This document shows, piece by piece, positions 58,391-64,000 of a stretch of 64,000 nt of DNA (the stretch's first letter is position 1; each line of letters starts with the position of its first letter). The notes under the pieces are model-generated. The model was not told the origin of the DNA. It saw only the letters and a program-made list of their open reading frames with translations, and searched no databases. Location: positions 80,775 to 144,774 of the forward strand of contig CAZEZP010000092.1 in NCBI GenBank assembly GCA_964516435.1, read 5' to 3'. A program made the position numbers and the translations under genes. The DNA comes from HGW-17 sp964516435 (GTDB taxonomy: Bacteria; Myxococcota_A; Polyangia; HGW-17).

Positions 58391-60688
58391 ATGACTGCGA
58401 CCGCTCTCCAACTGCATTCTGGATTGTTTGTACAGGGAAATCCGCAGCAGGCCGTTCCTCTGCATGGCGTCAAGGTGAATGGCGAACTGTGCGGGCCGTC
58501 CGCCCGCGTGACGGTGACCCAGCGTTTCGTCAACGAGGAAGACGAGCCGGTGGAGGCCGTCTACGTGTTTCCGCTGCCCGAGAGCGCCGCCGTGTGCGGG
58601 TTCGAGGCCGTGGTCGGGGACCGGGTGGTGCGCGGCGAGGTCGAGGAGCGCGAGAAGGCGTTCGACCGCTACGACGACGCCGTCACGCAGGGGCACGGCG
58701 CCTTTCTTCTGGAGCAGGAGCGCCCCAACGTCTTCACCGTGTCGGTGGGGAACCTGCGTCCCGGCGAAACGGTAGACGTGCGCATCACCTACGTGGAGAT
58801 GCTCCCGCGCGAGGGCAAAGGCTGGCGCTGGACCGTTCCCACGACCGTTTCGCCGCGCTACGTGCCGCCCGCGGCCGGGGGGTTCGTGGGCCAGCCCGAC
58901 GGCGAGCGGGTCAACCCGCCACAGGCACTGGACGTGCCCTACGGAGTGACGCTGGAGGGATTTCTCACCGATGCCATCCGGATCGCATCCGTGGAAGGGG
59001 TGAGCCATCCCGTGCGCGTGCGCAACGAGGCCGGCGGTACCCGGGTGGCCCTGAGCCAGCATACGGCCGCCATGGACCGGGATTTCGTGCTCATCGTGGA
59101 GCCGCAGGAGAATCCGGAACTGCGGGCCGTCACCGCGGTGGACGACGCTTCGGACCACTACGTGCAACTGAGCGTGACACCCCGGCTGCCGGAAGCCGCC
59201 AGGCAGAACTACGAGTTGATTTTCCTCGTGGACTGCTCGGGATCGATGCAGGGGCCATCCATCGAACAGGCGCGCCAGGCCCTGCAGATGTGCCTGCGGG
59301 CCCTGGACGCCGGCGACACGTTCGACATCGTGCGGTTCGGAAGCCGCTACCAGGCGATGTGGGGAAGACTCCGTGCTGCGGATCCGGCCGGTCTGGGCGC
59401 GGCCGACCAGTATGCCCAGAACAGGGTGGTCGCCGATCTGGGCGGCACCGAAATCCTGCCGCCGCTCGAGGATGCGCTTTCCCGCCCGCGGGACCCTGAG
59501 CGTCCCCGGCGCATCCTGCTTCTGACCGACGGCCAGGTCTCCAATGAGCGCGAGATCGTGGATCTGTGCCGCGCCCATGCCTCGGATGCGCGCGTCTTCA
59601 CGATGGGCATCGGCGCCGGGGCGTCGGAGCATCTGGTGCGGGACGTGGCGCGCGTTTCGGGCGGCCTGTGCGAGATGGTCTTTCCCGGCGAGGATATCCG
59701 GCCCAAGGTGATGCGCATGTTCTCCAGGATGCGCGAGCCGGTGGCCGACAGCGTGGCCATCGACTGGGGCCCGCTGGACGTCGAAATGGCGCCGTCCAAC
59801 CTCGGGCCGCTCTACAACGGGCAGGAAATCACGTTTTTCGCGCGCGTACGGCCGGGCACGCCCGTTCCTTTGGGCCTCACGGTCCGGCTTTCGGGCGGCG
59901 CGTGGCAGACCGAGGTGTCCGTGGATTTCCAGGCGCCCGAAAAGGAGGGCCCTATTCCCTTCCTGTGGGCGCGCAACCGCATCCGGGATCTGGAGCGGGA
60001 CCTGCTCGCGCCCAACGGCCTGGCCGGCAGGGGTGTAGTTGTGGACCCGCGTTATGAGGAACTGGTGAAACTGGGCAAGCGCTACGGCCTGCTTTCCGCC
60101 GCCACCAGTTACGTGGCCGTGGACGTGCGGAAAGGCGGCCCCATTTCGAAGCGGACCACGCGGCGCGTTCCCGTGCAGTTGACCACGGGGTGGGGCGAAG
60201 GCGCGGCGAACGCTTCCAGTGTGATATGGATGTGTTCGAGCGGTTGCATGCTTCCGGTCATGCAGGCGTTGAGTTTCGGCGGGAACAGGAATCGGCGGGA
60301 TTCGATGGATTCACGGCGGCCGGACAAGCCGGTGCTGCGGGCGATGGTCATAACGGATGCGTTCGATCATGACCAGAAATGGGAGAAATCCGGTTCCGGC
60401 GATTCCCAGGATCTGTACGAACTGCTGCTCACGCAGAACGTCGACGGCTCCTTCCCGCTCACGGACGCGCTGCGCAAATGGCTGGGTGGCCGGCGCTACG
60501 AATCTTTGTGTGCGGCCGTGCGCCGGCATGGGGATGCGATCGTGACGGCCGTGGTGGTGGCCCTGCTCGAGAAGGAGGCGGCCCATCGCTACAGCGAATG
60601 GGCGATGGCCGTGCGAAAGGCCCGCCGTTTTCTGGAGCAGAGTGGCGTTCCTTTCGACCCGGATTCGGTGTTCTCCCTCGTGTTCTGA
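58391..60688 (+). CDS. VIT and von Willebrand factor A domain protein
   Basis: 765 residues. The N-terminal VIT domain (about 20-150: NEEDEPVEAVYVFPLPE, VFTVSVGNLRPGETV) is followed by a vWA domain with the MIDAS motif DCSGSM (Asp281), the TDGQVSNE turn and IGAGASEHLVRDVARVSGG. A long C-terminal part (about 490-765) has RYGLLSAATSYVAVD, typical of VIT-type proteins. No signal peptide is seen. Members act as metal-dependent adhesion or ligand-binding modules and are often found with regulators; the cellular role here is unknown. CAGGAGG gives a strong ribosome site. Confidence 0.88.
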   Translation: MTATALQLHSGLFVQGNPQQAVPLHGVKVNGELCGPSARVTVTQRFVNEEDEPVEAVYVFPLPESAAVCGFEAVVGDRVVRGEVEEREKAFDRYDDAVTQGHGAFLLEQERPNVFTVSVGNLRPGETVDVRITYVEMLPREGKGWRWTVPTTVSPRYVPPAAGGFVGQPDGERVNPPQALDVPYGVTLEGFLTDAIRIASVEGVSHPVRVRNEAGGTRVALSQHTAAMDRDFVLIVEPQENPELRAVTAVDDASDHYVQLSVTPRLPEAARQNYELIFLVDCSGSMQGPSIEQARQALQMCLRALDAGDTFDIVRFGSRYQAMWGRLRAADPAGLGAADQYAQNRVVADLGGTEILPPLEDALSRPRDPERPRRILLLTDGQVSNEREIVDLCRAHASDARVFTMGIGAGASEHLVRDVARVSGGLCEMVFPGEDIRPKVMRMFSRMREPVADSVAIDWGPLDVEMAPSNLGPLYNGQEITFFARVRPGTPVPLGLTVRLSGGAWQTEVSVDFQAPEKEGPIPFLWARNRIRDLERDLLAPNGLAGRGVVVDPRYEELVKLGKRYGLLSAATSYVAVDVRKGGPISKRTTRRVPVQLTTGWGEGAANASSVIWMCSSGCMLPVMQALSFGGNRNRRDSMDSRRPDKPVLRAMVITDAFDHDQKWEKSGSGDSQDLYELLLTQNVDGSFPLTDALRKWLGGRRYESLCAAVRRHGDAIVTAVVVALLEKEAAHRYSEWAMAVRKARRFLEQSGVPFDPDSVFSLVF

Positions 60689-60715
60689 AGCCCTTTTATT
60701 CGTAATATTCCCTAT

Positions 60716-60739
60716 GAAATTGTAATTGAAATTGTAATT
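60716..60739 (+). repeat. 12-bp tandem repeat in the 60689-60767 gap
   Basis: GAAATTGTAATT occurs twice without a gap at 60716-60727 and 60728-60739, followed by a partial TCGATTGCAAT. The AT-rich segment separates the convergent VIT/vWA gene and the 60768 gene. It may be a binding site or a weak transcription stop. Confidence 0.5.
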
Positions 60740-60767
60740 TCGATTGCAATGATGCAATAAAGGAGGG

Positions 60768-63467
60768 TCAAAGCCACTGGTGGCGGCCCTGCTGGTCCCA
60801 CCAGGCCACCGCCCGGCGCACGGCCGCCTCCCGCTGCTCGATGGAGGCCGACGGGTCGTAATCGAAGGTTTCGCCCACGATGCGCTTGAGTTCGCGTAGC
60901 GCGTCCCTGCGCAGTTCCTCGTCGTCCTGGCGCAGGCCCTCGATGAGCCAGAGGATGCGGTGGCGCGGGGAGTTGATGGCCCACCACGACTGCCAGCGGT
61001 CCACGTGGTTGCCGAAATCCCGCAGCGTGATCCGGCGCAGGGCGTGGATGAAGCTTCCCGCCACCTGCGCCCGGGCCGTCGGCAGCAACTGCAGCATGGG
61101 TTCCACCGCGAATTTGTCGCGCAGGCGCCCCAGCGCGTCGATGGCGTTTTTCTGCATGGCCGGGTCCGGGTGGCTCAGGAAACCCCGCAGGTTGGAGGTG
61201 ATTTCGGCGTATTCGCGGTGGCCCTCGTAACTGAGGATGACCCAGGCGGCGACTTCGCGCACGAGCGGGTCGGGATCGAACAGTTTCTCGGCGATCCGGA
61301 ACAGGATGTCCGGGAAGCGGATTTCCTGGAACAGGTACGTGGCGTACAGCCGGATCTGCGGGTTGTCGGAATCCAGGAGATTCACGAGCACGGGCACCAC
61401 GGGCAGCCCCCAGTGCACCATGAACTGCAGCAGGGGGCCCTGCTCGCGCGGCGGCGGCGCGAGCGCCGGGTCCGTGAGCTCGCGGTAGGTGATGATGCCC
61501 GGGAAGTAGAAGCGCAGCACTTCCAGTGTGCGTTCCCCGCGCGCCATCAGGGCGGTGGCCGCCCGCATGTCGAGTTGGTCCTGCTGGATGGAGAGATGCT
61601 CCAGTTGGTCGATCAGGGCGATGATTTCCTCGGTCTGGCTGTCCACCACCGCCGCGCCCGCCTGGATGGGAACCGTTACGGCCGTGTAGGGCGAAGGACC
61701 GGGCGCCGGGATGCCGTTCTGGCGGGGGATGCCGTCCGGAACCGGTGCAACGGGCCGTTCGGGCGGATTCGAAGCCGTTTTTCGTGCGCCGGCCTGCGTC
61801 TTCTTCTGCTTGATCAGGCGCAGCAGGGCTTGCCCGAGAAGCCCGGCCGCCGCCGTGACCTCGCCAATGGATGCGGGGGATTGCGCCAGGGAATGGGTGC
61901 CCAGCGCGATGGCCACCACGCGCGCGCCCACGCTCACCGGGATGGCCATGATGTGCATGGGTACGGACAGGCCGAGGTAGTCGAGCAGGAACTGGTTGCC
62001 TTCCGACGGGGCATACACGCCGAAGACCGGGATGTTCTGCGCGGCGGTCTTCAGGATCGAATCGAACGTGAGCGAAATGAAGTAATTGCGCACGTTGTGC
62101 TGATCCACCTGGGAGCGATAGATGGCGAAGCGTCCCGTCGCCGCCTCCTGGTCGACCGTGAACAGGAACGCGTACTGGGCGTAGTTCGTGCAGAAACGCA
62201 GGAAGGCCACCAGCATGTCGTCGCGATGGTTCGCGGTGGCGAGCAGCGCCGAGAACTCGTTGAGCGACAGGGGCGATCCATCGAAGGAAACCACGTGTTC
62301 CCGAGTCGTCTTGTCCATCGCGGCCGCCGGGGATTCTTCCTGCGCCCGCGGCCGTTCATCCGACAGTGCGCGGACGCCTTCCGCTGGCGCGTTGTCCTGG
62401 ATGCCCGCAGTTTCCACTTCGTTCGCAGTTGGTGCCGCCAGTTCGCTCCACTGTTCCTCGGGCACGGAATCCATCTGGATGGTATCCCCGTGCCGCGCCT
62501 CTTCTGCCGGCGTTCCCGCCAAGGCCTCCGGCGGCGCCGCCGGCTCCTGGTGCTGGTCCGGAATCTGGCGGACGCCGGTATCCGGCGCCGGCATGCCGGA
62601 CAGGGAACTGGCCATGACTTCCGGAAGCGGACCCACCGGGCCGGAGTCCGAGAACGGCGAACGCGGCCGGTGCTGCCCGGGAAACGAGAAGCCCGGCCGG
62701 GTCGTCACCTGGTGGATGTCTTCCTCGTCCTCGTCGTTTCGGCTTTCGGCTGGAGGCTTGAGCCCGTTCTTCGAGGGAGCCGCCTTGGCCATTTCTCCGG
62801 TCTGATGCTCCCGGGTGATGGTGGATACGAGCACTTCCGGGGCCACGGCGCGTTCCACATACCGGAATTCGGGGGTCGGCGTGCGCTCGCCTTCCGGTTC
62901 CGGCCCTTCGCCGGCATCTTCCGGCCCGGCCGGTGCAGCCGGCTTTTCATCCTCGTCCCAGGCGCGCACGCAGTCTTCCGGGTATTGCACCGAGTGTCCG
63001 ATGCGGTCCAGGATGCGCGCCTGGCGTTCGTCAAAGGAGACGCCATAGATGACCGAGGCGAAATGCATCAGCCGGGGTTCCGGAACCACCCGGGCGACGA
63101 GGCCCACCCCCAGCATGAAGCCGATTTCATCGATCTTGTTCTTGTCGAACTCGGCATTGACGAGCACGCCCACCTTCGACCCCACGCGGGTCACGGGGAT
63201 GACCTGGTAGCGCAGCGCCAGTTTCTGGGGGAAGAGGGAGACCAGTTCCCGGATGTTTTCCGGGACGATGTCGGCCGGCTGGATGGAGGGGAGCCCGGAG
63301 GCTTCCACAAGGACGCGGATGAGATCCTTTTCCCGGATCAGCCCGAGTTCCAGCAGCGCCGAATCCAGCGTGCCCCCATGAATGACTTGGTTTTGAAAAG
63401 CCTGATCCAGTTTCCGGATGGGAATCAAACCCAATTTCACCAGGATGGAAGAAAGTTTGCTGGCCAT
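60768..63467 (-). CDS. MshEN/GspE-N-domain protein with GAF-like and HEAT-repeat regions
   Basis: 899 residues, no signal peptide. The N-terminal 165 residues match the GspE N-terminal/MshEN domain (LVKLGLIPIRKLDQAF, GGTLDSALLELGLIREKDL), a fold that binds c-di-GMP in MshE. A long Pro/Glu/Ala-rich disordered linker (about 165-390) leads to a GAF-like domain (about 390-560, MHIMAIPVSVGARVVAIALG) and a C-terminal set of HEAT-like helices (about 680-899, DSDNPQIRLYATYLFQEIR and ALGRLRDKF). There is no ATPase domain, so this is not a secretion motor. It could be a signal-dependent scaffold. It is on the strand opposite the VIT/vWA gene. The start at 63467 is at the first Met before the MshEN fold. 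Confidence 0.75.
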   Translation of the reverse strand: MASKLSSILVKLGLIPIRKLDQAFQNQVIHGGTLDSALLELGLIREKDLIRVLVEASGLPSIQPADIVPENIRELVSLFPQKLALRYQVIPVTRVGSKVGVLVNAEFDKNKIDEIGFMLGVGLVARVVPEPRLMHFASVIYGVSFDERQARILDRIGHSVQYPEDCVRAWDEDEKPAAPAGPEDAGEGPEPEGERTPTPEFRYVERAVAPEVLVSTITREHQTGEMAKAAPSKNGLKPPAESRNDEDEEDIHQVTTRPGFSFPGQHRPRSPFSDSGPVGPLPEVMASSLSGMPAPDTGVRQIPDQHQEPAAPPEALAGTPAEEARHGDTIQMDSVPEEQWSELAAPTANEVETAGIQDNAPAEGVRALSDERPRAQEESPAAAMDKTTREHVVSFDGSPLSLNEFSALLATANHRDDMLVAFLRFCTNYAQYAFLFTVDQEAATGRFAIYRSQVDQHNVRNYFISLTFDSILKTAAQNIPVFGVYAPSEGNQFLLDYLGLSVPMHIMAIPVSVGARVVAIALGTHSLAQSPASIGEVTAAAGLLGQALLRLIKQKKTQAGARKTASNPPERPVAPVPDGIPRQNGIPAPGPSPYTAVTVPIQAGAAVVDSQTEEIIALIDQLEHLSIQQDQLDMRAATALMARGERTLEVLRFYFPGIITYRELTDPALAPPPREQGPLLQFMVHWGLPVVPVLVNLLDSDNPQIRLYATYLFQEIRFPDILFRIAEKLFDPDPLVREVAAWVILSYEGHREYAEITSNLRGFLSHPDPAMQKNAIDALGRLRDKFAVEPMLQLLPTARAQVAGSFIHALRRITLRDFGNHVDRWQSWWAINSPRHRILWLIEGLRQDDEELRRDALRELKRIVGETFDYDPSASIEQREAAVRRAVAWWDQQGRHQWL

Positions 63468-63664
63468 GGAAAATCCGAAATCGCCGCGTTTTTCGTCAAA
63501 CAGAAAGCCCGGTTGCGGGCGGTTTCGGGAGTATCCATTGCTTCTGGGAAAAATTCAACATGAATCCTTCCGAAAAAACGGCAAAAGAAACGGGGCGCCG
63601 GGATGCACGAAACTGCCGGATCTCTTTTGTTCGCCTTTTCGAAAAACGTGGGGAGAGACGGTTT

Positions 63665-64000
63665 TCAGCCGGTGATATCGATGTGGGGCGTTTCAGAGGC
63701 GGAGGCGTTCTGCGTGGCGCGCTCCTTCTGGCTGGCGATGTAGGAAATGGCCAGGCTGGCCAGCACCAGCAGAATGAAAATCACGAGCCCGGTCGAGACG
63801 CGGCTGGGCTTTTCCTCATCCTTGGATGTGTCGGCGGCCGATGCGGGCAACTGGAAGACCGGCAGGGAGGATGCAGCCGGGGCCGGCGCCTGCAACGGCA
63901 GCAGCGCCGACAGTTCCTCGTAGGGCAGTTGCAGTTCCCGGCAGAGCAGTTTCACGAAACCGCGCGTGTACACCGGGGCAGGCAAGACATCGAAGCGTTC
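63665..64000 (-). CDS. RodZ-like helix-turn-helix membrane protein, C-terminal part (5' end outside window)
   Basis: 112 residues are open from the window edge. The segment RFDVLPAPVYTRGFVKLLC matches the end of the RodZ-type helix-turn-helix domain (normally LPxxxYxRGFxxxYA), which binds MreB or DNA. A Pro/Ala linker and one membrane helix (STGLVIFILLVLASLAISYI) follow, and the protein ends shortly after, so the extracellular RodZ beta domain is absent. The N-terminal helices of the domain lie beyond the window. The 197-bp stretch 63468-63664 has no gene. Confidence 0.6.
   Translation of the reverse strand, partial: ERFDVLPAPVYTRGFVKLLCRELQLPYEELSALLPLQAPAPAASSLPVFQLPASAADTSKDEEKPSRVSTGLVIFILLVLASLAISYIASQKERATQNASASETPHIDITG

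Overview
The window is GC-rich, densely coded DNA that looks chromosomal. It resembles the old Deltaproteobacteria, most likely Myxococcota or Bradymonadota. The reasons are several eukaryotic-type Ser/Thr kinases plus a PP2C-like phosphatase, large Cys- and Asp-rich lipoproteins with DUF4215/MopE-like repeats, abundant two-component and c-di-GMP genes, Flp/Tad pilus genes and a two-subunit ATP-citrate lyase. This taxonomic call is an inference from gene content. I see no rRNA, tRNA, CRISPR array, insertion sequence or prophage.

Layout. 1-5.1 kb: the end of a DUF4349-like protein, then pstS-pstC-pstA-pstB-phoU behind a Pho-box-like repeat. 5.2-10.9 kb: acs (minus), a 440-bp divergent regulatory region, pepT and an orphan membrane histidine kinase. 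11-16 kb: an outer-membrane protein behind a good sigma70-type promoter, an unknown helical protein, ffh with an insertion in its RNA-binding domain, and an OmpA/TSP3-type protein. 16-23.4 kb: three Ser/Thr kinases around a decayed beta-helix pseudogene and an NSS-family Na+ symporter; the middle kinase carries an extracytoplasmic solute-binding domain. 23.4-27.6 kb: polyprenyl-phosphate glycosyltransferase, lipoprotein and GT-C transferase. 27.7-31.6 kb: a 1284-residue mosaic surface lipoprotein.

31.8-39.4 kb is a c-di-GMP and two-component block: a PilZ protein with a J-like domain, divergent from a GGDEF*-EAL protein, followed by a hybrid kinase, a DUF523-DUF1722 protein, an orphan gene and a stand-alone receiver. 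39.6-49.6 kb holds two AMP-forming acyl-CoA ligases, an HMG-CoA synthase, a PTS EIIA-like protein with an MFS carrier, and a small Tad cluster (Flp pilin, A24 prepilin peptidase). 49.6-54.7 kb is an aconitase-aclB-aclA operon. The remainder is a PP2C-like phosphatase, a lipoprotein whose signal peptide is encoded by a (TTTC)7 repeat, a MerR regulator paired with a VIT/vWA protein, an MshEN-GAF-HEAT protein and the end of a RodZ-like gene.

Themes. Acetyl-CoA can be made here from acetate (acs), longer or aromatic acids (two ligases) and citrate (ATP-citrate lyase), and HMG-CoA synthase consumes it. Signalling is rich (three kinases, one PP2C, two histidine kinases, one receiver, an EAL protein, PilZ and MshEN). 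The strongest candidates for something undescribed are the kinase fused to a solute-binding sensor, the (TTTC)7 tract likely to switch a lipoprotein by slippage, the PilZ-J protein facing an EAL protein, and a TTTTTCACG motif seen in four intergenic regions, including those before both acyl-CoA ligases.
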